64,000 nucleotides of DNA from Inia geoffrensis. Its lineage: Eukaryota; Chordata; Mammalia; Artiodactyla; Iniidae. Position numbers and translations under genes: made by a program. Shown in pieces: positions 1 to 10,415 of this stretch (positions within the stretch are counted from its first letter, which is position 1; every line of letters begins with the position of its first letter). The notes under the pieces were generated by a model that did not search any database, was not told the DNA's origin, and saw only the letters and a program-made list of their open reading frames with translations. The stretch covers positions 1-64,000 of the forward strand of contig JAZAQT010000248.1 in NCBI GenBank assembly GCA_036417435.1, in the 5' to 3' direction.

Positions 1-344
1 AACTCGATGTGTTTGGACGGGAACATTGAACGATGATTTCCCTACAGGAAGAAGAATTCACCAAAGGCTCAGCGTGCCATGCCGGAACGAGATTAGGGCC
101 TGAAGCAATTATTCGGGTTTGCGGTCAGCTCACAAGAAAGCGAGTTGAGAAAAGGAGGTTTTTGGCACTGTAACTCACAATCCTGCGGAGTTCCAAATGA
201 CCCCTATCATCCAAAAATTTATTGAAGGAAGACTGTGAAGAGGACTTGAACACGACACAGAATTGCAGAAAACAGATATCAGGTGGTAGATAAGAATTGC
301 TCTGAAATCGTAGGAAAAGAGGCAGCAGTTCGACAGTGATGCAC
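1..344. repeat. Monomer module 1 (non-L1, origin unknown), shown in M1
   Basis: This stretch recurs at the same offset in every copy and joins the 3' module of the preceding monomer without a boundary, so the two form one ~780-bp non-L1 block. It has an EcoRI site (GAATTC, 54-59) and about a dozen CpGs. I recognise no mobile element, LTR or host gene in it. A minus-strand frame of 106 codons (125-445) stays open in all copies, but most differences between copies change the residue and it runs through the palindrome, so I do not call it coding. Class-diagnostic bases include offset 200 (a or g) and offset 273 (c or g). Confidence 0.85.
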
Positions 345-416
345 TTGGCCAAAAAGGGCGTATGCGTTTTTTCCTGAATATATTCAGGAAAAAAAGCATA
401 CGCCCTTTTTGGCCAA
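345..416. repeat. 72-bp inverted repeat with 36-bp arms, no spacer (M1 copy, one mismatch)
   Basis: The left arm begins TTGGCCAAAAAGGGCGTATG and the right arm ends with its reverse complement; the arms meet at GAATA|TATTC. In M1 the right arm has one c-to-a change near the GCATACGCC motif (shared only with M16), so one of 36 pairs is mismatched. Symmetry stops abruptly after TTGGCC/GGCCAA, where both flanks are C. The element lies at offsets 345-416 in all 37 monomers, immediately upstream of the recognisable L1 sequence. It could extrude as a cruciform, or fold as a hairpin in single-stranded DNA or RNA; that is inference. Confidence 0.95.
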
Positions 417-663
417 CCAAGCAAGCCTGCAATGGAAATCCGCACTACAAGGAAGTCTCACTTCCCACCGATCAAAAGGGCCCTCCGAAAAAAATGTAAA
501 ATCCAGAGAGGCAGGACAGGCCATGGAGAACCGGCAGCCTTGTTATGCTGATGGGCGGGATGTAAATTGCCAACAGCCACTCTGGAGAAGTGAATGGTGT
601 TTCCTGGAACAAAGAAAAAACCAAGCAAGAGAGCCTAGGGCACTTCCACTTATGGTGCTATAG
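409..663 (+). pseudogene. Degenerate C-terminal fragment of L1 ORF2 protein, shown in M1
   Basis: The frame at 409-663 is out of context and has no ATG at its beginning, but its second half keeps the signature of the L1 ORF2 C-terminal region: QPLW at codons 56-59, W at 63 and FL at 65-66, in the same order and spacing as in functional ORF2p. It then runs into a stop at 661-663. L1-like DNA continues past that point in other frames to about 940, where the ORF2 stop would normally lie. The reverse transcriptase and endonuclease domains are absent. This is a relic carried by the satellite, present in all monomers, and not a functional gene. Confidence 0.8.
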
Positions 664-939
664 ATTCGGAAAATTTAAATGAAAAAGACAGAGCCACACC
701 AAAGTTTGGGGCTGCTCTGTGTACGGGAACCTTGACTATGGTACAATTTCAATAGCCCAGAAAGAGAAAAATGGATATAGAAGTTGTGGTACATCCCTAC
801 AATGGAATATCACTCAACAATGAAATCAATGGCCACAGACCAGTAGCAGCATAATGAGTGGATTTAGTTACGATGATTCTAAGTGAAATAAGTCACACAG
901 AAAAAGAAACATCATAAGATATCACTAATTCTGGGAATG

Positions 940-1275
940 GAAACACGACTACGCATGAACTGCATTTCAAAACACAGCAGAGTCTCACATTTACAAAAGA
1001 AATTTATGCTTGCTTAAGGTCAAAGGAGAGTGAGGAGGCTGCATAAAACCAGAGATTGACATTAGGACAGATACCATTCCATAAGACAAATATATATTAG
1101 ACAAGACCTACTCCTCGCTCAAACAAATCGACTCAACACCCCATAATCCATACCTAGGAATATACCTGACTGTGAAGAAACTTAAAACCCATACATTTAT
1201 AGGTCTCCATAAGAAAATCACTTGTGTACAGCAGCATACACACAGCAGTGTAAATAAGCTAAATCCCCTTATAAA
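940..1275 (+). mobile_element. L1 3'UTR remnant, shown in M1
   Basis: The stretch after GGGAATGG (933-940) corresponds to the region after the ORF2 stop in cetartiodactyl L1. The best anchors are TCTCACATTTACAAAAGAAA (983-1002), GGAGAGTGAGGAGG (1025-1038), GACCTACTCC (1104-1113) and the terminal GTACAGCAG...CAGTGTAAAT block (1226-1256). Anchors keep the L1 order. Variants here separate monomer classes: A monomers read CCCATAATCC and B/C monomers read CCCATATTCC. Confidence 0.8.
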
Positions 1276-1281
1276 AATAAA
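1276..1281 (+). promoter_or_regulatory. Fossil L1 polyadenylation signal AATAAA
   Basis: AATAAA is followed by an A-rich stretch to about 1295, where the L1 poly(A) tail should be. It occurs at the same offset in every monomer. Any use as a polyadenylation signal for satellite transcripts is speculation. Confidence 0.6.
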
Positions 1282-1300
1282 TTTGAAAAAGAAAGCACAA

Positions 1301-1736
1301 GAACTGTGAAATAGAGAGAAATTCTTAAATAAGTCCTTGAGGGCTTGCGAGAAATCTTGGATTTACCACCTCTACATCACCAGCTGTGGGAGAGATAAGG
1401 CTGGACACTTGGGACTGATACTATTGGTGAGGGAATGCAGACCCTCTGAGGTAATGGTGCATGATTCCCATTCCACGGGTCCCAAATCTCCAGGTTTAAG
1501 GGAATTATCCTTCAGCTAAAATATGCATGGAAAACCCAGAATATGGTCCACGAAGTGATCAGGCAAAATTTCTAAAATTCATCGCCATTTCCCCCCCCTG
1601 TTACTCGAGTTCGCCTTTCCAGATGCGATATTAACATTCTCCCCAATTCGAGAGTCAGTGCCTTTGACCTCTTGCTTGGCACAGTTTGCAATTTCTGTGG
1701 AAGATGAGCAGGAATAAGGAGAACCAATGAGCGGCT
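1301..1736. repeat. Monomer module 2 (non-L1, origin unknown), shown in M1
   Basis: This part follows the L1 tail and leads into the next monomer. It carries an XhoI site (CTCGAG, once per monomer) and a T/C tract at 1588-1599. It holds the clearest class markers: GGACACTTGG/GATTCCCATT/CCAGGTTTAAGG in class A, GGACAGTTGG/GATTCCTATT/CCACGTTTAAGG in class B, and GGACACTTGG/GATTCCCATT/CCACGTTTAAGG in class C. A plus-strand frame of 60 codons (1337-1519) is open in most copies but begins with TTG, is broken by a stop in M17, and resembles nothing I know. I do not call it a gene. Confidence 0.85.
1588..1599. repeat. T/C homopolymer tract, source of monomer length variation
   Basis: The tract is T3C8 in M1 and T4C7 in most A and B copies. 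It is T5C5 in the 1735-bp monomers M6, M12, M21, M23, M30 and M33. C-type copies interrupt it (an A in M7, M10 and M13; a G in M8). The six 1-bp shorter monomers are exactly those with T5C5, so the only length change I find sits here. Confidence 0.85.
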
Positions 1737-3472
1737 AACTCGATGTGTTTGGACGGGAACATTGAACGATGATTTCCCTACAGGAAGAAGAATTCACCAA
1801 AGGCTCAGCGTGCCATGCCGGCACGAGATTAGGGCCTGAAGCAATTATTCGGGTTTGCGGTCAGCTCACAAGAAAGCGAGTTGAGAAAAGGAGGTTTTTG
1901 GCACTGTAACTCACAATCCTGCGGAGTTCCAAATGACCCCTATCATCCAAAAATTTATTGAAGGAAGACTGTGAAGAGGACTTGAACACGACACAGAATT
2001 GCAGAAAACAGATATCAGGTGGTAGATAAGAATTGCTCTGAAATCGTAGGAAAAGAGGCAGCAGTTCAACAGTGATGCACTTGGCCAAAAAGGGCGTATG
2101 CGTTTCTTCCTGAATATATTCAGGAAAAAACGCATACGCCCTTTTTGGCCAACCAAGCAACCCTGCAATGGAAATCCGCACTACAAGGAAGTCTCACTTC
2201 TCACCGATCAAAAGGGCCCTCCGAAAAAAATGTAAAATCCAGAGAGGCAGGACAGGCCATGGAGAACCGGCAGCCTTGTTATGCTGATGGGCGGGATGTA
2301 AATTGCCAACAGCCACTCTGGAGAAGTGGATGGTGTTTCCTGGAACAAAGAAAAAACCAAGCTAGAGAGCCTAGGGCACTTCCACTTATGGTGCTATAGA
2401 TTCGGAAAATTTAAATGAAAAAGACAGAGCCACACCAAAGTTTGGGGCTGCTCTGTGTACGGGAACCTTGACTATGGTACAATTTCAATAGCCCAGAAAG
2501 AGAAAAATGGATATAGAAGTTGTGGTACATCCCTACAATGGAATATCTCTCAACAATGAAATCAATGGCCATAGACCAGTAGCAGCATAATGAGTGGATT
2601 TAGTTACGATGATTCTAAGTGAAATAAGTCACACAGAAAAAGAAACATCATAAGATATCACTAATACCGGGAATTTAAACACGACTAAGCATGAACTGCA
2701 TTTCAAAACACAGCAGAGTCTCACATTTACAAAAGAAATTTATGCTTGCTTAAGGTCAAAGGAGAGTGGGGAGGCTGCATAAAACCAGAGATTGACATTA
2801 GGACAGATACCATTCCATAAGACAAATATATATTAGACAAGACCTACTCCTCGCTCAAACAAATCGACTCAACACCCCATATTCCATACCTAGGAATATA
2901 CCTGACTGTGAAGAAACTTAAAACCCATACATTTATAGGTCTCCATAAGAAAATCACTTGTGTACAGCAGCATACACACAGCAGTGTAAAGAAGCTAAAT
3001 CCCCTTATAAAAATAAATTTGAAAAAGAAAGCACAAGGACTGTGAAATAGAGAGAAATTCTTAAATAAGTCCTTGAGGGCTTGTGAGAAATCTTGGATTT
3101 ACCACCTCTACATCACCAGCTGTGGGAGAGATAAGGCTGGACAGTTGGGACTGATACTATTGGTGAGGGAATGCAGACCCTCTGAGGTAATGGTGCATGA
3201 TTCCTATTCCACGGGTCCCAAATCTCCACGTTTAAGGGAGTTGTCCTTCAGCTAAAATATGCATGGAAAACCCAGAATATGGTCCACGAAGTGATCAGGC
3301 AAAGTTTCTAAAATTCATCGCCATTTCCCCCCCCTCTTACTCGAGTTCGCCTTTCCAGATGCGATATTAACATTCTCCCCAATTCGAGAGTCAGTGCCTT
3401 TGACCTCTTGCTTGGCACAGTTTGCAATTTCTGTGGAAGATGAGCAGGAATAAGGAGAACCAATGAGCGGCT
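1737..3472 (+). repeat. Monomer M2, class B1
   Basis: Palindrome 2081-2152 with a left-arm mismatch (TTTCTTCC); L1 part 2153-3036. It shares with M17 alone the markers CACTTCTCACC, ATATCTCTCAAC and GGAATTTAAACACGACTAAG. A private change gives CAACCCTGC just after the palindrome. Module 2 has the B1 signature (GGGACTG with GAGTTGTCC). Confidence 0.95.
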
Positions 3473-5208
3473 AACTCGATGTGTTTGGACGGGAACATTG
3501 AACGATGATTTCCCTACAGGAAGAAGAATTCACCAAAGGCTCAGCGTGCCATTCCGGAACGAGATTAGGGCCTGAAGCAATTATTCGGGTTTGCGGTCAG
3601 CTCACAAGAAAGCGAGTTGAGAAAAGGAGATTTTTGGCACTGTAACTCACAATCCTGCGGAGTTCCAAATGGCCCCTATCATCCAAAAATTTATTGAAGG
3701 AAGACTGTGAAGAAGACTTGAACACGACACAGAATTGCAGAAAAGAGATATCAGGTGGTAGATAAGAATTGCTCTGAAATCGTAGGAAAAGAGGCAGCAG
3801 TTCGACAGTGATGCACTTGGCCAAAAAGGGCGTATGCGTTTTTTCCTGAATATATTCATGAAAAAACGCATACGCCCTTTTTGGCCAACCAAGCAAGCCT
3901 GCAATGGAAATCCGCACTACAAGGAAGTCTCACTTCCCACCGATCAAAAGGGCCCTCCGAAAAAAATGTAAAATCCAGAGAGGCAGGACAGGCCATGGAG
4001 AACCGGCAGCCTTGTTATGCTGATGGGCGGGATGTAAATTGCCAACAGCCACTCTGGAGAAGTGAATGGTGTTTCCTGGAACAAAGAAAAAACCAAGCAA
4101 GAGAGCCTAGGGCACTTCCACTTATGGTGCTATAGATTCGGAGAATTTAAATGAAAAAGACAGAGCCACACCAAAGTTTGGGGCTGCTCTGTGTACGGGA
4201 ACCTTGACTATGGTACAATTTCAATAGCCCAGAAAGAGAAAAATGGATATAGAAGTTGTGGTACATCCCTACAATGGAATATCACTCAACAATGAAATCA
4301 ATGGCCACAGACCAGTAGCAGCATAATGAGTGGATTTAGTTACGATGATTCTAAGTGAAATAAGTCACACAGAAAAAGAAACATCATAAGATATCACTAA
4401 TACCGGGAATGGAAACACGACTACGCATGAACTGCATTTCAAAACACAGCAGAGTCTCACATTTACAAAAGAAATTTATGCTTGCTTAAGGTCAAAGGAG
4501 AGTGGGGAGGCTGCATAAAACCAGAGATTGACATTAGGACAGATACCATTCCATAAGACAAATATATATTAGACAAGACCTACTCCTCGCTCAAACAAAT
4601 CGACTCAACACCCCATAATCCATACCTAGGAATATACCTGACTGTGAAGAAACTTAAAACCCATACATTTATAGGTCTCCATAAGAAAATCACTTGTGTA
4701 CAGCAGCATACACACAGCAGTGTAAATAAGCCAAATCCCCTTATAAAAATAAATTTGAAAAAGAAAGCACAAGAACTGTGAAATAGAGAGAAATTCTTAA
4801 ATAAGTCCTTGAGGGCTTGCGAGAAATCTTGGATTTACCACCTCTACATCACCAGCTGTGGGAGAGATAAGGCTGGACACTTGGGACTGATACTATTGGT
4901 GAGGGAATGCAGACCCTCTGAGGTAATGGTGCATGATTCCCATTCCACGGGTCCCAAATCTCCAGGTTTAAGGGAATTATCCTTCAGCTAAAATATGCAT
5001 GGAAAACCCAGAAAATGGTCCACGAATTGATCAGGCAAAATTTCTAAAATTCATCGCCATTTTCCCCCCCTGTTACTCGAGTTCGCCTTTCCAGATGCGA
5101 TATTAACATTCTCCCCACTTCGAGAGTCAGTGCCTTTGACCTCTTGCTTGGCACAGTTTGCAATTTCTGTGGAAGATGAGCAGGAATAAGGAGATCCAAT
5201 GAGCGGCT
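3473..5208 (+). repeat. Monomer M3, class A
   Basis: Palindrome 3817-3888 of the CATG type; L1 part 3889-4772. It has CATTCCGG in module 1, GGAGAATTTAAATG after the ORF2 relic, and GGAGATCCAATG near its end, a combination repeated in M18 and M27. Private changes are GAAGAAGACTTG and AAGCCAAATCC. Confidence 0.95.
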
Positions 5209-6944
5209 AACTCGATATGTTTGGACGGGAACATTGAACGATGATTTCCCTACAGGAAGAAGAATTCACCAAAGGCTCACCGTGCCATGCCGGAACGAGA
5301 TTAGGGCCTGAAGCAATTATTCGGGTTTGCGGTCAGCTCACAAGAAAGCGAGTTGAGAAAAGGAGATTTTTGGCACTGTAACTCACAATCCTGCGGAGTT
5401 CCAAATGACCCCTATCATCCAAAAATTTATTGAAGGAAGACTGTGAAGAGGACTTGAACACGACACAGAATTGCAGAAAACAGATATCAGGTGGTAGATA
5501 AGAATTGCTCTGAAATCGTAGGAAAAGAGGCAGCAGTTCGACAGTGATGCACTTGGCCAAAAAGGGCGTATGCGTTTTTTCCTGAATATATTCAGGAAAA
5601 AACGCATACGCCCTTTTTGGCCAACCAAGCAAGCCTGCAATGGAAATCCGCACTACAAGGAAGTCTCACTTCCCACCGATCAAAAGGGCCCTCCGAAAAA
5701 AATGTAAAATCCAGAGAGGCAGGACAGGCCATGGAGAACCGGCAGCCTTGTTATGCTGATGGGCGGGATGTAAATTGCCAACAGCCACTCTGGAGAAGTG
5801 GATGGTGTTTCCTGGAACAAAGAAAAAACCAAGCTAGAGAGCCTAGGGCACTTCCACTTATGGTGCTATAGATTCGGAAAATTTAAATGAAAAAGACAGA
5901 GCCACACCAAAGTTTAAGGCTGCTCTGTGTACAGGAACCTTGACTATGGTACAATTTCAATAGCCCAGAAAGAGAAAAATGGATATAAAAGTTGTGGTAC
6001 ATCCCTACAATGGAATAGCACTCAACAATGAAATCAATGGCCACAGACCAGTAGCAGCATAATGAGTGGATTTAGTTACGATGATTCTAAGTGAAATAAG
6101 TCACACAGAAAAAGAAACATCATAAGATATCACTAATACCGGGAATGGAAACACGACTACTCATGAACTGCATTTCAAAACACAGCAGAGTCTCACATTT
6201 ACAAAAGAAATTTATGCTTGCTTAAGGTCAAAGGAGAGTGGGGAGGCTGCATAAAACCACAGATTGACATTAGGACAGATACCATTCCATAAGACAAATA
6301 TATATTAGACAAGACCTACTCCTCGCTCAAACAAATCGACTCAACACCCCATATTCCATACCTAGGAATATACCTGACTGTGAAGAAACTTAAAACCCAT
6401 ACATTTATAGGTCTCCATAAGAAAATCACTTGTGTACAGCAGCATACACACAGCAGTGTAAAGAAGCTAAATCCCCTTATAAAAATAAATTTGAAAAAGA
6501 AAGCACAAGGACTGTGAAATAGAGAGAAATTCTTAAATAAGTCCTTGAGGGCTTGTGAGAAATCTTGGATTTACCACCTCTACATCACCAGCTGTGGGAG
6601 AGATAAGGCTGGACAGTTGGGCCTGATACTATTGGTGAGGGAATGCAGACCCTCTGAGGTAATGGTGCATGATTCCTATTCCACGGGTCCCAAATCTCCA
6701 CGTTTAAGGGAGTTATCCTTCAGCTAAAATATGCATGGAAAACCCAGAATATGGTCCACGAAGTGATCAGGCAAAGTTTCTAAAATTCATCGCCATTTTC
6801 CCCCCCTCTTACTCGAGTTCGCCTTTCCAGATGCGATATTAACATTCTCCCCAATTCGAGAGTCAGTGCCTTTGACCTCTTGCTTGGCACAGTTTGCAAT
6901 TTCTGTGGAAGATGAGCAGGAATAAGGAGAACCAATGAGCGGCT
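5209..6944 (+). repeat. Monomer M4, class B2
   Basis: Perfect palindrome 5553-5624; L1 part 5625-6508. Module 1 reads GGCTCACCG rather than GGCTCAGCG. Module 2 has the B2 signature (GGGCCTG with GAGTTATCC). Private change AGTTTAAGGCTGC in the L1 part. The counterpart is M19. Confidence 0.95.
5553..5624. repeat. 72-bp perfect palindrome (reference intact copy, M4)
   Basis: All 36 base pairs of the two arms are complementary, with zero spacer. The same intact state is read in 18 copies: M4, M6, M9, M10, M12, M13, M19, M21, M23, M24, M25, M27, M28, M30, M31, M33, M34 and M36. Fourteen copies (M3, M5, M8, M11, M14, M15, M18, M20, M22, M26, M29, M32, M35, M37) carry CATGAAAA instead of CAGGAAAA in the right arm. 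Five others (M1, M2, M7, M16, M17) carry a different single mismatch. M8, M18 and M37 have a second mismatch, and M26 has two further ones. Confidence 0.95.
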
Positions 6945-8680
6945 AACTCGATGTGTTTGGACGGGAACATTGAACGATGATTTCCCTACAGGAAGAAGAA
7001 TTCACCAAAGGCTCAGCGTGCCATGCCGGAACGAGATTAGGGCCTGAAGCAATTATTCGGGTTTGCGGTCAGCTCACAAGAAAGCGAGTTGAGAAAAGGC
7101 GATTTTTGGCACTGTAACTCACAATCCTGCGGAGTTCCAAATGGCCCCTATCATCCAAAAATTTATTGAAGGAAGACTGTGAAGAGGACTTGAACACGAC
7201 ACAGAATTGCAGAAAAGAGATATCAGGTGGTAGATAAGAATTGCTCTGAAATCGTAGGAAAAGAGGCAGCAGTTCGACAGTGATGCACTTGGCCAAAAAG
7301 GGCGTATGCGTTTTTTCCTGAATATATTCATGAAAAAACGCATACGCCCTTTTTGGCCAACCAAGCAAGCCTGCAATGGAAATCCGCACTACAATGAAGT
7401 CTCACTTCCCACCGATCAAAAGGGCCCTCCGAAAAAAATGTAAAATCCAGAGAGGCAGGACAGGCCATGGAGAACCGGCAGCCTTGTTATGCTGATGGGC
7501 GGGATGTAAATTGCCAACAGCCACTCAGGAGAAGTGAATGGTGTTTCCTGGAACAAAGAAAAAACCAAGCAAGAGAGCCTAGGCCACTTCCACTTATGGT
7601 GCTATAGATTCGGAAAATTTAAATGAAAAAGACAGAGCCACACCAAAGTTTGGGGCTGCTCTGTGTACGGGAACCTTGACTATGGTACAATTTCAATAGC
7701 CCAGAAAGAGAAAAATGGATATAGAAGTTGTGGTACATCCCTACAATGGAATATCACTCAACAATGAAATCAATGGCCACAGACCAGTAGCAGCATAATG
7801 AGTGGATTTAGTTACGATGATTCTAAGTGAAATAAGTCACACAGAAAAAGAAACATCATAAGATATCACTAATACCGGGAATGGAAACACGACTACGCAT
7901 GAACTGCATTTCAAAACACAGCAGAGTCTCACATTTACAAAAGAAATTTATGCTTGCTTAAGGTCAAAGGAGAGTGGGGAGGCTGCATAAAACCAGAGAT
8001 TGACATTAGGACAGATACCATTCCATAAGACAAATATATATTAGACAAGACCTACTCCTCGCTCAAACAAATCGACTCAACACCCCATAATCCATACCTA
8101 GGAATATACCTGACTGTGAAGAAACTTAAAACCCATACATTTATAGGTCTCCATAAGAAAATCACTTGTGTACAGCAGCATACACACAGCAGTGTAAATA
8201 AGCTAAATCCCCTTATAAAAATAAATTTGAAAAAGAAAGCACAAGAACTGTGAAATAGAGAGAAATTCTTAAATAAGTCCTTGAGGGCTTGCGAGAAATC
8301 TTGGATTTACCACCTCTACATCACCAGCTGTGGGAGAGATAAGGCTGGACACTTGGGACTGATACTATTGGTGAGGGAATGCAGACCCTCTGAGGTAATG
8401 GTGCATGATTCCCATTCCACGGGTCCCAAATCTCCAGGTTTAAGGGAATTATCCTTCAGCTAAAATATGCATGGAAAACCCAGAAAATGGTCCACGAATT
8501 GATCAGGCAAAATTTCTAAAATTCATCGCCATTTTCCCCCCCTGTTACTCGAGTTCGCCTTTCCAGATGCGATATTAACATTCTCCCCACTTCGAGAGTC
8601 AGTGCCTTTGACCTCTTGCTTGGCACAGTTTGCAATTTCTGTGGAAGATGAGCAGGAATAAGGAGAACCAATGAGCGGCT
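6945..8680 (+). repeat. Monomer M5, class A
   Basis: Palindrome 7289-7360 of the CATG type; L1 part 7361-8244. It carries GGCGATTTTTGG in module 1, ACAATGAAG and TAGGCCACTT in the L1 relic (shared with M20, M22, M29, M32 and M35 in varying combination), and private CACTCAGGAG. Confidence 0.95.
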
Positions 8681-10415
8681 AACTCGATATGTTTGGACGG
8701 GAACATTGAACGATGATTTCCCTACAGGAAGAAGAATTCACCAAAGGCTCACCGTGCCATGCCGGAACGAGATTAGGGCCTGAAGCAATTATTCGGGTTT
8801 GCGGTCAGCTCACAAGAAAGCGAGTTGAGAAAAGGAGATTTTTGGCACTGTAACTCACAATCCTGCGGAGTTCCAAATGACCCCTATCATCCAAAAATTT
8901 ATTGAAGGAAGACTGTGAAGAGGACTTGAACACGACACAGAATTGCAGAAAACAGATATCAGGTGGTAGATAAGAATTGCTCTGAAATCGTAGGAAAAGA
9001 GGCAGCAGTTCGACAGTGATGCACTTGGCCAAAAAGGGCGTATGCGTTTTTTCCTGAATATATTCAGGAAAAAACGCATACGCCCTTTTTGGCCAACCAA
9101 GCAAGCCTGCAATGGAAATCCGCACTACAAGGAAGTCTCACTTCCCACCGATCAAAAGGGCCCTCCGAAAAAAATGTAAAATCCAGAGAGGCAGGACAGG
9201 CCATGGAGAACCGGCAGCCTTGTTATGCTGATGGGCGGGATGTAAATTGCCAACAGCCACTCTGGAGAAGTGGATGGTGTTTCCTGGAACAAAGAAAAAA
9301 CCAAGCTAGAGAGCCTAGGGCACTTCCACTTATGGTGCTATAGATTCGGAAAATTTAAATGAAAAAGACAGAGCCACACCAAAGTTTGGGGCTGCTCTGT
9401 GTACGGGAACCTTGACTATGGTACAATTTCAATAGCCCAGAAAGAGAAAAATGGATATAAAAGTTGTGGTACATCCCTACAATGGAATAGCACTCAACAA
9501 TGAAATCAATGGCCACAGACCAGTAGCAGCATAATGAGTGGATTTAGTTACGATGATTCTAAGTGAAATAAGTCACACAGAAAAAGAAACATCATAAGAT
9601 ATCACTAATACCGGGAATGGAAACACGACTACTCATGAACTGCATTTCAAAACACAGCAGAGTCTCACATTTACAAAAGAAATTTATGCTTGCTTAAGGT
9701 CAAAGGAGAGTGGGGAGGCTGCATAAAACCACAGATTGACATTAGGACAGATACCATTCCATAAGACAAATATATATTAGACAAGACCTACTCCTCGCTC
9801 AAACAAATCGACTCAACACCCCATATTCCATACCTAGGAATATACCTGACTGTGAAGAAACTTAAAACCCATACATTTATAGGTCTCCATAAGAAAATCA
9901 CTTGTGTACAGCAGCATACACACAGCAGTGTAAAGAAGCTAAATCCCCATATAAAAATAAATTTGAAAAAGAAAGCACAAGGACTGTGAAATAGAGAGAA
10001 ATTCTTAAATAAGTCCTTGAGGGCTTGTGAGAAATCTTGGATTTACCACCTCTACATCACCAGCTGTGGGAGAGATAAGGCTGGACAGTTGGGACTGATA
10101 CTATTGGTGAGGGAATGCAGACCCTCTGAGGTAATGGTGCATGATTCCTATTCCACGGGTCCCAAATCTCCACGTTTAAGGGAGTTGTCCTTCAGCTAAA
10201 ATATGCATGGAAAACCCAGAATATGGTCCACGAAGTGATCAGGCAAAGTTTCTAAAATTCATCGCCATTTTTCCCCCTCTTACTCGAGTTCGCCTTTCCA
10301 GATGCGATATTAACATTCTCCCCACTTCGAGAGTCAGTGCCTTTGACCTCTTGCTTGGCACAGTTTGCAATTTCTGTGGAAGATGAGCAGGAATAAGGAG
10401 AACCAATGAGCGGCT
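8681..10415 (+). repeat. Monomer M6, class B1, 1735 bp
   Basis: Perfect palindrome 9025-9096; L1 part 9097-9980. The T/C tract is T5C5, which accounts for the missing base. Private change CCCCATATAAA in the L1 tail region. Counterparts are M12 and M21. Confidence 0.95.

Larger units (their letters stand above)
417..1300 (+). mobile_element. LINE-1 3' end (ORF2 3' part, 3'UTR, A-rich tail), shown in M1
   Basis: Several blocks align in order with the 3' end of cetartiodactyl L1 as I know it: an ACTACAA...TCTCAC...CCACC block (~449-470), GGGATGTAAATTGCCAACAG (557-576), a TTGTGGTACAT...CAATGGAATATCACTC block (783-815), a TCTAAGTGAAATAAGTCACA block (878-897), GACCTACTCC (1104-1113), GTACAGCAG (1226-1234) and AATAAA (1276-1281) before the A-rich tail. 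The element is 5'-truncated right at the palindrome and is far too short and degenerate to be mobile. It recurs at this offset in every monomer. The order of many short matches makes L1 origin secure; exact borders are approximate. Confidence 0.9.
1..1736 (+). repeat. Monomer M1, class A
   Basis: Palindrome 345-416 with the c-to-a mismatch shared only with M16; L1 part 417-1300. It reads GAGTGAGGAGG in the 3'UTR (others GAGTGGGGAGG), also shared with M16. Privately, the ORF2 end reads AATTCTGGG where other copies have ATACCGGG and M16 has ATTCCGGG. Length 1736. Confidence 0.95.
1..10415 (+). repeat. Six-monomer block A-B1-A-B2-A-B1 (copy 1, M1-M6)
   Basis: Rare variants of each monomer recur in the same order in M16-M21, 26,038 bp downstream: the palindrome c-to-a change (M1/M16), the left-arm change plus ATATCTCTC (M2/M17), GGAGAATTT plus GGAGATCC (M3/M18), GGCTCACCG plus GGGCCTG (M4/M19), ACAATGAAG (M5/M20) and T5C5 (M6/M21). 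Confidence 0.85.

Noticed and set aside
92..97. TTAGGG, telomere-like hexamer
   Set aside because: A single hexamer per monomer (GATTAGGGCC) is not a telomeric array.
105..127. CENP-B box-like sequence around TTCGGGTTTGCGG, and other TTCG sites
   Set aside because: None of the TTCG sites I examined on either strand fits the consensus NTTCGNNNNANNCGGGN; the essential A and the CGGG are missing. A computed scan of all copies would be decisive.
345..416. Palindrome as a rho-independent terminator or a CRISPR repeat
   Set aside because: The sequence is mammalian satellite DNA; the repeats lie 1.7 kb apart with homologous DNA between them, not short unique spacers.
125..445. Minus-strand open frame of 106 codons, open in all 37 monomers (and a nested 85-codon frame)
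   Set aside because: It runs across the palindrome and into the L1 relic, has no recognisable domain, and nearly all differences between copies change the residue (P/H, C/S, Q/E, L/R). Persistence is explained by recent homogenisation.
409..663. Plus-strand 84-codon frame as a functional gene
   Set aside because: It begins with TTG inside the palindrome, contains only a degenerate ORF2 C-terminal signature and is interrupted in M36. It is annotated as an L1 pseudogene relic.
1337..1519. Plus-strand 60-codon frame, seen in most monomers
   Set aside because: TTG start, no similarity I recognise, a stop in M17, and differences mostly change residues. No sign of coding constraint.
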